Shown here one piece after another: positions 56,469-64,000 of a stretch of 64,000 nucleotides of DNA. The translations under genes were made by a program, and so were the position numbers. This DNA comes from Stakelama portus (GTDB lineage Bacteria; Pseudomonadota; Alphaproteobacteria; Sphingomonadales; Sphingomonadaceae). The stretch lies in the NCBI RefSeq assembly GCF_003171655.1, contig NZ_QFZL01000002.1, positions 124,001-188,000 of the forward strand, given 5' to 3'. The notes below the pieces were generated by a model. That model did not search any database. It saw only the letters and a list, made by a program, of their open reading frames with translations, and was not told where the DNA came from. Numbering within the stretch: the stretch's first letter is position 1; each line of letters opens with the position of its first letter.

Positions 56469-57488
56469 TCAATGCCGTCGCACGAATTTCTGAATCTGAT
56501 GATCGCCATGCGCTTCGGGCACCCAGCCCGGACGGATCGCGAAACTATAGGGAACCTCGGCGACATAGACGTCGCCATGGCTGTCCACCGCGATACCGTG
56601 CGGCGCGATGAAATTGCCCGGCAGATGCCGCCCTTCCGAAACGCCGCCCCAGCGATCGAGCACGGTGCCGTCGGCGGCGAGCACGCTCACGCGGCCGGGA
56701 TGGTCGGTCTGCATCTCGCCATGGACAAAGCTCTTCTTTCCCTTGGGCCGCCACAGTTCGGCGACATAGACCAGCCCCTGGGCGTCGATCGCGAGGTCGC
56801 AGGGCCGCTGTACGTCGGTCCACTGATCGATAAACGCGCCGTCGGCCGAGAAAATCTGAATCCGGTCATTTTCCCGGTCGCAGACAAGCACCCTGCCCGC
56901 CGCGTCACAGGCGATGCCGTGCGGCAGATGAAATTCGCCCGGGCCCGTGCCGATCTCGCCCCAGGACTGAATCAGGTCGCCGTCTGCGGAGAAGCGATGG
57001 ACCCGGCAATTGCCATAGCCGTCGGCGACGAACAGCTCTCCGTTCGGCGCCACCGCCAGGTTGGTGCAGCGATTGAACGGCCCGCCCGGATAGGCAATGC
57101 ACTCGCACGCATGCACGTCGAACGGCGGCTTGGGATCATAGCCGGTGTCCGATGCCTGTCCCGGCACCCCCAGCGTCATGATCGGATCGCCGGCCAGCGT
57201 GAAGACGCGAATGCTGTGATCGCCATTGTCGACGCAATAGACCCGATCGTCGGGCCCGATGGTCAGCCCGTGCGCCATGGTGAAGATATCGTCGCCCCAG
57301 GCGCCCAGGAAGCCGCCGTCGCGATCATAGATCAGAATGCGATGCGGAAAGCGGACGAAGAGATAGACACGATCCTGCGAATCGACCGCCACGCCGGTCA
57401 CGTCGCGATGCGACACGCCCGCCGGCAAATGTTCCCAATCGGCCGACACGTCGAACCTGGGCACCGTAATCAAATTCTCGACCGGCAT
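56469..57488 (-). CDS. NHL-repeat beta-propeller (peptidylamidoglycolate-lyase/lactonase-like)
   Basis: A 339-residue propeller made of NHL blades: DVTGVAVDSQDRVYLFVRFP, HGLTIGPDDRVYCVDNGDHS, NLAVAPNGELFVADGYGNCR, HGIACDAAGRVLVCDRENDR and HGIAVDSHGDVYVAEV. Members act as peptidylamidoglycolate lyases, lactonases or binding propellers. The start at 57488 has GGGGA five bases upstream; a GTG at 57530 is possible. No signal peptide. It heads a four-gene leftward unit with the MetE-like protein, MarR and the extradiol dioxygenase, and faces a transporter operon across motif-bearing DNA. A lyase or lactonase role in the pathway is likely, but the reaction is unknown. Confidence 0.8.
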   Translation of the reverse strand: MPVENLITVPRFDVSADWEHLPAGVSHRDVTGVAVDSQDRVYLFVRFPHRILIYDRDGGFLGAWGDDIFTMAHGLTIGPDDRVYCVDNGDHSIRVFTLAGDPIMTLGVPGQASDTGYDPKPPFDVHACECIAYPGGPFNRCTNLAVAPNGELFVADGYGNCRVHRFSADGDLIQSWGEIGTGPGEFHLPHGIACDAAGRVLVCDRENDRIQIFSADGAFIDQWTDVQRPCDLAIDAQGLVYVAELWRPKGKKSFVHGEMQTDHPGRVSVLAADGTVLDRWGGVSEGRHLPGNFIAPHGIAVDSHGDVYVAEVPYSFAIRPGWVPEAHGDHQIQKFVRRH

Positions 57489-57542
57489 TTCGATCCCCGG
57501 AAAACTGCGCTCTGTGTCTATGCTGGACACCGGGCCGTTGCT

Positions 57543-57558
57543 AAGCCTAGCTGATATA
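57543..57558 (+). promoter_or_regulatory. Copy of the recurrent 15-bp motif, transporter/NHL divergent region
   Basis: AAGCCTAGCTGATAT (57543-57557) matches the consensus CAGCCTGGCTKATAT at 13 of 15 positions and lies 55 bp from the NHL gene start and 110 bp from the transporter ATG. It also contains a TATAA run that could serve as a -10 element for the rightward gene. Confidence 0.55.
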
Positions 57559-57571
57559 AGAGCGTGATTGC

Positions 57572-57592
57572 TCGTTTGTATATAGCAAACGA
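57572..57592. promoter_or_regulatory. Inverted repeat TCGTTTG/CAAACGA
   Basis: TCGTTTG (57572-57578) and CAAACGA (57586-57592) are perfect 7-base arms around TATATAG. It follows the 15-bp motif by 14 bases, the same order as at 37258/37296, where the right arm is degenerate. It is a probable second operator for the transporter gene. Confidence 0.55.
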
Positions 57593-57667
57593 CATATGAT
57601 AAAGTCGAGTAGCTGTCGAAATCGGGCGCGCCCGAATCGAAACGGGCGGCGCTGGAGAGGGGACATT

Positions 57668-59023
57668 ATGGCGGGTACGGGCACGCGGTCGACGGATGTG
57701 GACAGCTTCCTCGACGGATTGAAGTTCAGCCGGTTCCATCTGGGCATTCTGATCCTGTGCACCGCCCTCACCGCGATCGACGGCTATGAACTCTATGTCG
57801 TCGGATGGGTGCTGCCCGATCTCGCTCGCGATTTCGGGGTTGAGCGCACGGCGATCACGTCGGCGATGGTGGCGCAGCAAATCGGCATGCTCGCGGGCGC
57901 ATTCGTTATCCCCCCGCTCGCCGACCGGGTCGGGCGGCCACGGCTCTTGCTGTTCTGCTATACCGGCATGATGCTCAGCGCGCTGGCGATCCTGTTCACC
58001 AAGTCGCTGCTGCCCTTCACGCTTTGTCGCTTCGCCGCCGGTTTCTGCGGCACGGCAATGATCCCGATTCTGGTGACGCTGACGTCGGAAACCGCGCCGC
58101 GGCGGCTGCGATCGACGATGAGCACGATCACCGTCAGCGGCACGATGATCGGCGCGCTGCTGGGCGCGTTGATGCAGGGATTCATTCTCGAACCGTTCGG
58201 CTGGCGCGGCGCGTTCTGGATCGCGGTGCTGATGCCGGCGATCCTGCTGCCCTTCATTTTCTTCCTGCTGCCCGAATCGCTGCGCGCGCTGGTCGCACGC
58301 AATCCGCACGATCCCGCCATTCCGGCACTGGTGCGCCGCATGCAGCCCGAAGGCGCCGAGATGGTGACGCTCGAAGCGCCGCCGGAAACCGAGCGCACGG
58401 CAATGAAGACGATCCTTTCCGACGTGTTCGGACAGGGCAAGATCGGCAAGACGTTCCTGATGTGGGCGATCGCGATCTCCAGCTTCGTGTTCATCACCGC
58501 CGGCGTGTGGAAAACGACTATCTTCAAGGACGTCGTCGGCCTTTCCTGGGAAAATGTCGCGCTGATCAACGGGGTCAACACGATCGCCGGCTTCATTGGC
58601 ATGTTGTTCATCGGCTTCTTCATCGACCGGCTGGGGTTCAAGCGCGTGATGACCGGAACCTTCCTGCTTGCCGCGCTGGGATCGGTGATGATCGGCGTGC
58701 TGGCACCGGGCGCCGGCATGTTCGTCGCGGTGGCGATGATGGCGATGTTCCAGCATGGCGGCCAGGCGAGCATACCCGCGCTCGCCGCCTCGCTTTATCC
58801 CGCGCGCAGCCGCGCGACCGGCGTGGGCTGGGCCTATGGCGCCGCCCGTGTCGCGTCGATCGGCGCGCCGCTGTTCGGCAATTTCGTGCTGAACAACGGC
58901 ATGGGGCCCGTCGGCATCTTTGCGATGCTCGGCATTCCGCTGGCGTCTGCCGGTATCTTCACCTTCTGGCTGATGAGCCTCAAGGGAGCTCCCCAGGTAG
59001 TGCGTCGTCCCGGCCATGGCTGA
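57668..59023 (+). CDS. AAHS-type MFS transporter
   Basis: A 451-residue symporter paralogous to the one at 43.4 kb: TAIDGYELYVVGWVLPDLA in helix 1, PPLADRVGRPRLLLF in the 2-3 loop and PESLRALVARNPHD in the central loop. GAGAGGGGAC precedes the ATG at 57668. It overlaps the amidohydrolase gene by 8 bp, with an NTF2-like gene following, so all three are co-expressed. With the paralogue it forms a subgroup (VDSFLDGLKFSRFHL N-terminus) distinct from the two AAHS-type genes at 28.8 and 32.1 kb. Confidence 0.87.
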   Translation: MAGTGTRSTDVDSFLDGLKFSRFHLGILILCTALTAIDGYELYVVGWVLPDLARDFGVERTAITSAMVAQQIGMLAGAFVIPPLADRVGRPRLLLFCYTGMMLSALAILFTKSLLPFTLCRFAAGFCGTAMIPILVTLTSETAPRRLRSTMSTITVSGTMIGALLGALMQGFILEPFGWRGAFWIAVLMPAILLPFIFFLLPESLRALVARNPHDPAIPALVRRMQPEGAEMVTLEAPPETERTAMKTILSDVFGQGKIGKTFLMWAIAISSFVFITAGVWKTTIFKDVVGLSWENVALINGVNTIAGFIGMLFIGFFIDRLGFKRVMTGTFLLAALGSVMIGVLAPGAGMFVAVAMMAMFQHGGQASIPALAASLYPARSRATGVGWAYGAARVASIGAPLFGNFVLNNGMGPVGIFAMLGIPLASAGIFTFWLMSLKGAPQVVRRPGHG

Positions 59024-59828
59024 TGTTGTGGCGGACGAGGACACACCGCGCGTCGATGCCCATGCGCATATCTTCACCCGCGCGATGGGCTTTGCCGAGG
59101 ATGCGCATTCGCGACCGGACTATGACTATCCGGTCGCGCGCTATCTCGCCGATCTCGACGCGCACGGGATCAGCCACGGCGTAATCGCCGCGGCCAGCCT
59201 GTTCGGCGACAATAACGATTATACGCTCGCCGCGCTGGACGCGCATGCGCGGCTGCGCGGGACAGTGATATTGCGCCCGGAAACCGATGCAGCAACGCTG
59301 CACGCAATGGCCGATCGCGGCGTGGTCGGCGTACGGCTGCAATGGCGCCGCATGGCCCAGTTTCCCGACCTGTCGAGCGATCCCTATCGCGCGTTCCTGC
59401 GACGGCTGGCCGATTGCGGCATGCATGTCGAACTGCTCGCCGGCGGCGCCAGCCTGCCCGACCTGCTGCCACGCTTTGCCGACAGCGGGGTCCGGCTGGT
59501 GATCGATCATTTCGGCGTCCCTTCGCGCGACGAAGCCGAACGACGGGCAGGCACCGATGCGGTGCTGCGCGCGCTGCAACAGGGCAATGCCTGGGTAAAG
59601 ATATCCGCCGGTTTCCGCATGCCGCTTCCCATCGCAGAGGAATGCGCCGCGCGCTTTCTGGCCGAAGCGGGACCCGAACGCATAATATGGGGCAGCGACG
59701 CGCCGTTCGTGAACTGGGAAACGAAGATCGATTTCGCCGATACGATCGCCCTTTATCGCCGGCTGGTGCCCGACGCCGAAACGCGGCGCCGGATCGACGC
59801 GACCGCCATGCAGCTGTTTTTCACCTAG
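59016..59828 (+). CDS. Amidohydrolase_2 family TIM-barrel hydrolase (LigI-like group)
   Basis: A 270-residue enzyme closely related to the 272-residue copy at 25.7 kb. Metal motifs are RVDAHAHIFTRAM, LVIDHFGVPS and IIWGSDAPFVNWE. Shared stretches such as PDYDYPVARYLADLDAHGIS mark a recent duplication that moved together with an AAHS-type transporter neighbour. It begins inside the end of the transporter gene (8-bp overlap). The family includes the pyrone-dicarboxylate lactonase of protocatechuate 4,5-cleavage; the substrate here may be a related lactone. Confidence 0.85.
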   Translation: MADVVADEDTPRVDAHAHIFTRAMGFAEDAHSRPDYDYPVARYLADLDAHGISHGVIAAASLFGDNNDYTLAALDAHARLRGTVILRPETDAATLHAMADRGVVGVRLQWRRMAQFPDLSSDPYRAFLRRLADCGMHVELLAGGASLPDLLPRFADSGVRLVIDHFGVPSRDEAERRAGTDAVLRALQQGNAWVKISAGFRMPLPIAEECAARFLAEAGPERIIWGSDAPFVNWETKIDFADTIALYRRLVPDAETRRRIDATAMQLFFT

Positions 59829-59841
59829 GGAGAATCCGGAC

Positions 59842-60288
59842 ATGAACCGCAGGGAGCGCGCCATCGCCACCGCCGAACTCGAAATGGGGCTGGCGGACTT
59901 CTGGCACGATGTCGACACCAATTGGGGGCGCCACGCCGCCGAATATTACGCGCCCGAGGGCGTGTATCGCTCGGGCCGGCTCAACCTGGTCGGTCGCGAG
60001 GAGATCCAGAAATTCTATAGCTGGCGCGAGGATCGCGGCGCGCGCGTCGCGGTGCATGCCTTCAGCAACTTTCGCGCCGAATTCGATGGCGAAGGCGGCG
60101 CAACCGCCAATTGGTACATGCTGCTCTGGGCCGCCGATGGCGAGGCGCCGCTGGAAAGCCGCGTGCTGACGCGTCTCAGCCGCGCGACCGAAAGCTTTCG
60201 CTGGGACGAAGGCGAAGGCCGCTGGCTGTGCACGCTGCGCGAGCTGACCAACCTGTTCAAGGGCGGCGAACAGCTCAACTTCAGCTGA
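59842..60288 (+). CDS. NTF2-like (SnoaL-fold) small protein
   Basis: A 148-residue protein with the cone-shaped NTF2 fold pattern: an N-terminal helix, ADFWHDVDTNWGRHAAEYYA, then GREEIQKFYSWREDRGARVA, a strand run TANWYMLLWAADGE and ESRVLTRLSRATESF. Such proteins act as dehydratases, isomerases, small aromatic-ring hydroxylase subunits or ligand binders. It starts 13 bp after the amidohydrolase and is the last gene before a terminator. Conserved His/Asp residues in the cavity could support chemistry, but none can be assigned by eye. Confidence 0.78.
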   Translation: MNRRERAIATAELEMGLADFWHDVDTNWGRHAAEYYAPEGVYRSGRLNLVGREEIQKFYSWREDRGARVAVHAFSNFRAEFDGEGGATANWYMLLWAADGEAPLESRVLTRLSRATESFRWDEGEGRWLCTLRELTNLFKGGEQLNFS

Positions 60289-60336
60289 CGGCAACCCGCC
60301 GCGACCGGCACGGCATCGCTGTCCACGCCGCATAAA

Positions 60337-60369
60337 AAAAGGGCGCCTCCTTCGCGGGGGCGCCCTTTT
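60337..60369. terminator. Bidirectional Rho-independent terminator
   Basis: AAAAGGGCGCC (60337-60347) pairs with GGCGCCCTTTT (60359-60369) through a GC-rich loop whose outer bases extend the stem. It has an A run on the left and a T run on the right, and lies between the NTF2 gene and the convergent TonB receptor gene, so it should stop both. Confidence 0.9.
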
Positions 60370-60386
60370 CGAGTTTGGAGGTAGCC

Positions 60387-63263
60387 TTAGCGGAAGCGCA
60401 TGCGCGCCCCGAACATGAAATTACGACCCACCTTGTCATAATATTGCCCGTTCACCGGTCCGTTGAGGATGGTATAGGGCGTCGGCGGCGGATCCTTGTC
60501 GAACAGATTGTTGACCGCCCAGAAGAACTCGAACTCATTGTCCTCGCCGGCAAAGATCTTTCCGAACAGGTTGAAATAGGTCACCGGCGGCACACGATTG
60601 GTGTTGATCGTGTTGGTCGGCAGCGTGTTGTACGTCACGTCCTGCACGCCCTTGCTGATGAAGATCGTCTGCAGCGTCAGCTCCCAGCCGTCGCTACCGA
60701 TGGTCTGCGACAGATTGCCGCGGAAGGTGGGAATGGCGCCCAGATTGGCCCAGCCATTTTCACCCGCACGATCGACCGGCGCCGCACCCGTACCCGAGTC
60801 GACATAAGCGTGGAAAATGTACGTGCCGCTGGCCGACATGCTGTAGCGACCGCCCTGGCCCAGGAAACCCGCGCTCGTGCGATAGCTCAGCGTCGCATCG
60901 ATCCCTTCCTGTTCGAACGCACCCACGTTGAGCGAGCCGGCGACCAGACCGGTTTGGATGCGGTCGTTCGGATCGGGCGTGCTCGTGTCGGGTCCATAGG
61001 TGAACAGGCTGCAGAAATAGCTGTCGCCCGAGCTGCAGAGATTGGCGATGTTCACAGTCGACAGGTTGGTAATCGCGTTGCCGATGGTGATGTGGTAATA
61101 ATCGGCAGAGAGGCCGAAACCGCTCAGCGCGCCGCGGCCGCGATAGGCGAAACCGGCGGTCCAGGTATCGGCATATTCGGCTTCCGCATTCGGATTGCCC
61201 GCGCTCGTATTCTGCGGGATGACGGCGTTCTTCGTCACGCCATCGACCACCAGCGTCACATTGTTGGTGACGTTGCTGCCCGGGCTCGCCAGCTCGTTGA
61301 TGGCGGGCGCGCGAATGTCGTGCGAGCGTGCGACGCGGATGTTGAAACCGTCGAACGGCTCCCACACCCCGCCGAGTTTCCAGGCCGTCTGTCCCCCGAC
61401 CGAGCTGTAATCGGCATACCGGACAGCGCCGTTGAGATCGAGACGCTGAAGACCCGGCGTGTTCGACGCGAGCGGCACGGTGGCTTCGATATAGCCTTCC
61501 TTGACGTCGAAGCTGCCCGAATAGGGCACGGCATTGCCGGCGGTGAGGAAGCCGTTGGCAGTCGCCACCGGATCGGCAGTCAGTTTCTGGGTTTCGCGGC
61601 GATATTCGCCGCCGACCGCAACCACCACCGGACCGGCCCAGGTCGAAAAGACGTCGCCGACCAGATTGAAGCCGCCGGTCAGCTGATCATATTTGACCTC
61701 TGCCAGCCCCTCGCCCCAGATATAGTCGAGCGCCTGGGCGTCGGCATTCCCCGGGCCGAAGAAGTTGAGCGGCTTGCATCCGGCAGCGGCAGGATTGCCC
61801 TGCAGGACGGCGCGACAAACGATTTCGTTGGTCGCCGGATCGCGTACCGCATCCACCGCGAAATTCAGATTGTTGCGGATCGGGTTATAATAAGTGCGCG
61901 ACGCATAATTGTTGACGCCATAGGAAACATGCGCGTCCCATTTCCAGCTGTCCGCGAACGATCCCTTGAGCCCCACCACGCCGTGCGGCGTGGCATTGGT
62001 GATTTCATAGAGATTGTTCCGGATATCCGTGCCGATCCGGCTTATGTTGAAGCTGGTCGTCGTCGGAGGCAGGAGTGCAAGCACCCCGGCCGGGATATAG
62101 GGATTGTCGCGCTGAATGGTGATGGTCGACAGGCGGATCGGAACGCCCTCCAGCGTACCCTTCGACCAGGAATAGCCGCCTTCGATATAGCCGGTCAGCG
62201 AATTGGAGAATTCATAATAGGCGCTGCCATAGGTCGTCAGGCGCTCGACCGCCGGCACCAGTGCCGTTCTGGTGATGATCGACGTGCCCTCGCCGCCGAT
62301 CATCGTCGAACCGCCGAAGATCGCTCCCTTGTCGAACGGGCGCAGGCTGCCGTCCGAATTGAAGGTCATGTTGTACAGACCGGGGATATTGCTGGTGATG
62401 ACACCGCCCTGGCCCAGATTGTTGTGCACGTTCGGCGCCAGGATATAGGCCGGGCCGCCATTGGTGGCGCGCTGGCCGTTGCTGACGATCATCCATTCCT
62501 CGCGACCCCAGTCGCGCGAATAGATGTCGGGTACGCCGTTATTGTCGGAATAATCGGCGCTGAACACGACCTTCAACCGGTCATTGTCGAAATTCCGGCC
62601 GGCGATGAAACCCGCACGCAGCGTGCGATAATCACCCTGTTCGGAAATACCCGACTGCAGCGTCACGCCGATGCCGTCATATTCCTGCTTCATCAGGATG
62701 TTGACGACGCCCGACACCGCGTCGGAACCATAGATTGCCGAGGCGCCGCCGGTGACCACGTCGACCCGGTCGATCATCATCGTCGGGAACAGGTTGAGGT
62801 CGGTGGTGGTCGGCACGCCCAGATTGCTGGCGGGCGCGAACGGCACCACGCGCGACTGGTTGACGAGCACCAGCGTACGCTGGCCGCCCAGCGCGCGCAG
62901 ATCGGCAGTGGCCTGTGCCGGGCTGGACGTGTTGGTCGCATTGGCGCCCGGCGAACGCGTCGCCTTGAACGTCGGGTTCTGGTTGAGCACTTCCATCACC
63001 GTCGGCGCGGCCTGGCGGGCGATCACTTCGTCGCCGACCACCTGAGTCGGCGTGGGCGCATCAAGGCCGCTGGACGCCGTACGCGACGCACTGACGACGA
63101 TTTCCGGCGAGAATGCTTCGGCCTCGGCCGGATGTTCGGTGGTTTCCTGCGAAGAATCCTGCGCCAGGGCGGCGCTTCCGGCAAAGGCCGTTGCAGTCAA
63201 TGCCGTGGTTGCGAGCATGCCGCGAATCCAAACCGGCGGACGGCGATGTGTATTGCGTGCCAT
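60387..63263 (-). CDS. TonB-dependent outer-membrane receptor
   Basis: A 958-residue receptor. Residues 1-35 are a signal peptide (LATTALTATAFAGSAALAQD). SPEIVVSASR is a TonB-box-like segment, the plug shows LGGQRTLVLVNQSRVVPF and VDVVTGGASAIYGSDAVSG, and the barrel ends in GARMRFR. Related to the receptor at 29.1 kb but not a recent copy. The gene runs toward the terminator at 60337. Upstream (63264-63568) there are elements resembling the GCGTTTGT motif on the minus strand. It likely imports a large aromatic compound, perhaps for the genes around it; no siderophore genes are present. Confidence 0.92.
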   Translation of the reverse strand: MARNTHRRPPVWIRGMLATTALTATAFAGSAALAQDSSQETTEHPAEAEAFSPEIVVSASRTASSGLDAPTPTQVVGDEVIARQAAPTVMEVLNQNPTFKATRSPGANATNTSSPAQATADLRALGGQRTLVLVNQSRVVPFAPASNLGVPTTTDLNLFPTMMIDRVDVVTGGASAIYGSDAVSGVVNILMKQEYDGIGVTLQSGISEQGDYRTLRAGFIAGRNFDNDRLKVVFSADYSDNNGVPDIYSRDWGREEWMIVSNGQRATNGGPAYILAPNVHNNLGQGGVITSNIPGLYNMTFNSDGSLRPFDKGAIFGGSTMIGGEGTSIITRTALVPAVERLTTYGSAYYEFSNSLTGYIEGGYSWSKGTLEGVPIRLSTITIQRDNPYIPAGVLALLPPTTTSFNISRIGTDIRNNLYEITNATPHGVVGLKGSFADSWKWDAHVSYGVNNYASRTYYNPIRNNLNFAVDAVRDPATNEIVCRAVLQGNPAAAGCKPLNFFGPGNADAQALDYIWGEGLAEVKYDQLTGGFNLVGDVFSTWAGPVVVAVGGEYRRETQKLTADPVATANGFLTAGNAVPYSGSFDVKEGYIEATVPLASNTPGLQRLDLNGAVRYADYSSVGGQTAWKLGGVWEPFDGFNIRVARSHDIRAPAINELASPGSNVTNNVTLVVDGVTKNAVIPQNTSAGNPNAEAEYADTWTAGFAYRGRGALSGFGLSADYYHITIGNAITNLSTVNIANLCSSGDSYFCSLFTYGPDTSTPDPNDRIQTGLVAGSLNVGAFEQEGIDATLSYRTSAGFLGQGGRYSMSASGTYIFHAYVDSGTGAAPVDRAGENGWANLGAIPTFRGNLSQTIGSDGWELTLQTIFISKGVQDVTYNTLPTNTINTNRVPPVTYFNLFGKIFAGEDNEFEFFWAVNNLFDKDPPPTPYTILNGPVNGQYYDKVGRNFMFGARMRFR

Positions 63264-63568
63264 TTGGTCCCCTCTCCCCTGAAAAATGCGAGTCCGACTG
63301 ATTGTCGTTGACCCGGTTTCCTTGCCGCTTCGATCAGACGCCGAGACTGGCCTTTTTGACGCTCGCGCTTCTGCCGATCGGACAATGTTCGCAATTGCAG
63401 AATAACAAACGCCGCTTGTTTATGGCATATGCAGCTCTCGATACAAGGCAAAAATATCGCATTGTTGAATCGCGTTGGTTATATTCGAAACCGTTGCACG
63501 ACGGCATCGGTGCGGTCCGCCGGCCATGCTGCGCAGATGTTCCGGGTCATATCGGACATCGCTCGCGC
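63264..63568. promoter_or_regulatory. Upstream region of the TonB receptor, no gene
   Basis: About 305 bases. On the minus strand (63404-63417) it reads GGCGTTTGTTAT, similar to the elements at 32035, 37296 and 57572. AACAA/TTGTT (63404-63420) is a short inverted repeat. GTTGGTTATATTCG near 63475-63488 loosely resembles the 15-bp motif (about 10 of 15). I see no convincing small gene here. Confidence 0.4.
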
Positions 63569-64000
63569 TCATTGCGCCAGCGCTTCGGCCAGGACGGTGG
63601 GATCGATCAACCTGGCGAGTTCTTCGCGCGAACGCACCGGCCGTCCGTCCTGTTCGGCAAGCCAGGCCTCCTCGCGGACGAGCGCATCGAGCAAATCGTC
63701 GGGTAGCGACATCGGGAATGCCAGATGCGACCAGGCACCGGCGACCTGATCGGGAGCGAAGCCCGCGCGATCGACGACCAGCGCCTGCGCGTCGCCGGGA
63801 TCGCAGACGATCGCATCCTTCGCATCGAATAGCGCGCGGACGAAAGCGACGATCCGCCGCCGCTTTACCGGATCGGCAAGATTTTCCTCGGTCGTGTTGA
63901 GATTGAACAGCTCGCGGTAAATACCGGTCCCTTCGAACGCGATCATATCGTCCCCCAGGACCGCAGCCGCATCGGCGCTATGCGGTTCCCATATCGCCAC
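63569..64000 (-). CDS. ABC-transporter substrate-binding protein, N-terminus outside the window
   Basis: The C-terminal 143 or so residues of a larger protein that enters from the right edge. The visible part (MAIWEPHSADAAAVLGDDMI, then EGTGIYRELFNLNTTEENLA and AFVRALFDAKDAIV) resembles the end of the NMT1/SsuA/TauA class of periplasmic binding proteins for sulfonates, nitrate or aromatic-acid-like solutes. The first codon in the window (GTG) is not a real start. It ends in DPTVLAEALAQ. The partner permease and ATPase would be outside. It is separated from the receptor by 305 bp. Confidence 0.65.
   Translation of the reverse strand: MAIWEPHSADAAAVLGDDMIAFEGTGIYRELFNLNTTEENLADPVKRRRIVAFVRALFDAKDAIVCDPGDAQALVVDRAGFAPDQVAGAWSHLAFPMSLPDDLLDALVREEAWLAEQDGRPVRSREELARLIDPTVLAEALAQ

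Noticed and set aside
2808..60369. Treating all GC-rich hairpins as terminators
   Set aside because: Only stems with A/T tracts or clear 3' position were called strongly; others (18745, 52621) are given lower confidence.
60375..63311. Rightward open frame of about 978 residues
   Set aside because: It is antisense to the second TonB receptor and has no domain signal. The receptor is supported by signal peptide, plug motifs and C-terminal aromatic residue.
1..64000. Search for tRNA, rRNA, CRISPR arrays, transposases, integrases and phage genes
   Set aside because: No cloverleaf-like sequence, repeated spacer array or mobile-element protein was recognised by eye. Island-like features rest only on gene content.

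Overview
The window is high-GC, densely coded bacterial DNA. It looks like a chromosome or large replicon of a sphingomonad (Alphaproteobacteria, Sphingomonadales). The evidence is two large TonB-dependent receptors with sphingomonad-style signal peptides, an M13 peptidase, an NDP-forming feruloyl-CoA synthetase/hydratase-lyase pair of the Sphingobium type, and repeated aromatic-catabolism families. I see no rRNA, tRNA, CRISPR array, transposase or phage gene. The genus is inferred from gene style, not proven.

Layout. Bases 1-3.5 kb are ordinary: two small coupled genes, an M13 metallopeptidase with a clear terminator, the N-terminal remnant of an acyl-CoA dehydrogenase gene, and a 41-residue membrane protein. 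From about 3.5 kb to the right edge nearly every gene belongs to an aromatic/phenylpropanoid-type catabolic island made of short operons, most of them divergent pairs. They are: a CoA-ester lyase facing a class III CoA-transferase (3.5-5.7 kb); a PQQ alcohol dehydrogenase with an exporter (5.7-9.5 kb); a flavin hydroxylase, hydrolase and LuxR operon (9.6-12.9 kb); a GMC oxidoreductase with two acyl-CoA dehydrogenases (14.8-18.7 kb); a ferA/ferB-like pair plus a carboxymuconolactone-decarboxylase-like (CMD) protein (18.7-22.1 kb); a cupin, DUF6282 amidohydrolase and aldehyde dehydrogenase operon (22.4-25.7 kb); an AAHS-type transporter with two amidohydrolases facing a TonB receptor (25.7-31.9 kb); a transporter, cytochrome c and GlcG operon (32.1-34.7 kb); a MetE-like protein, esterase and CMD operon facing an HpcH-type aldolase and a second CMD (34.6-38.4 kb); a methyltransferase facing an MmyB-type regulator (38.5-40.1 kb); an SMP-30, luciferase-like monooxygenase and SDR operon facing a transporter (40.1-44.7 kb); a seven-gene operon facing LysR (44.7-52.0 kb); VOC and IclR genes; an extradiol dioxygenase, MarR, second MetE-like and NHL-propeller cluster facing a transporter, amidohydrolase and NTF2 operon (53.6-60.3 kb); a second TonB receptor; and a truncated ABC substrate-binding protein.

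How the genes could work together (inference). Outer-membrane receptors and four AAHS-type transporters would import one or more methoxylated or hydroxylated aromatic compounds. PQQ and GMC dehydrogenases and two aldehyde dehydrogenases would oxidise alcohol side chains. The FerA/FerB-like pair would activate and cleave a hydroxycinnamate side chain. Flavin monooxygenases would hydroxylate the ring. The extradiol dioxygenase and a C-C-bond hydrolase would open it, and lactonase, CMD, amidohydrolase and aldolase proteins would finish the products.

The most interesting non-coding signal is a 15-bp motif close to CAGCCTGGCTKATAT. It recurs in promoters at about 9.6, 37.3, 43.2 (two opposed copies), 54.6 and 57.5 kb, and at 54.6 kb it is a perfect 19-bp palindrome. 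It suggests that one regulator ties the scattered operons into a single regulon.
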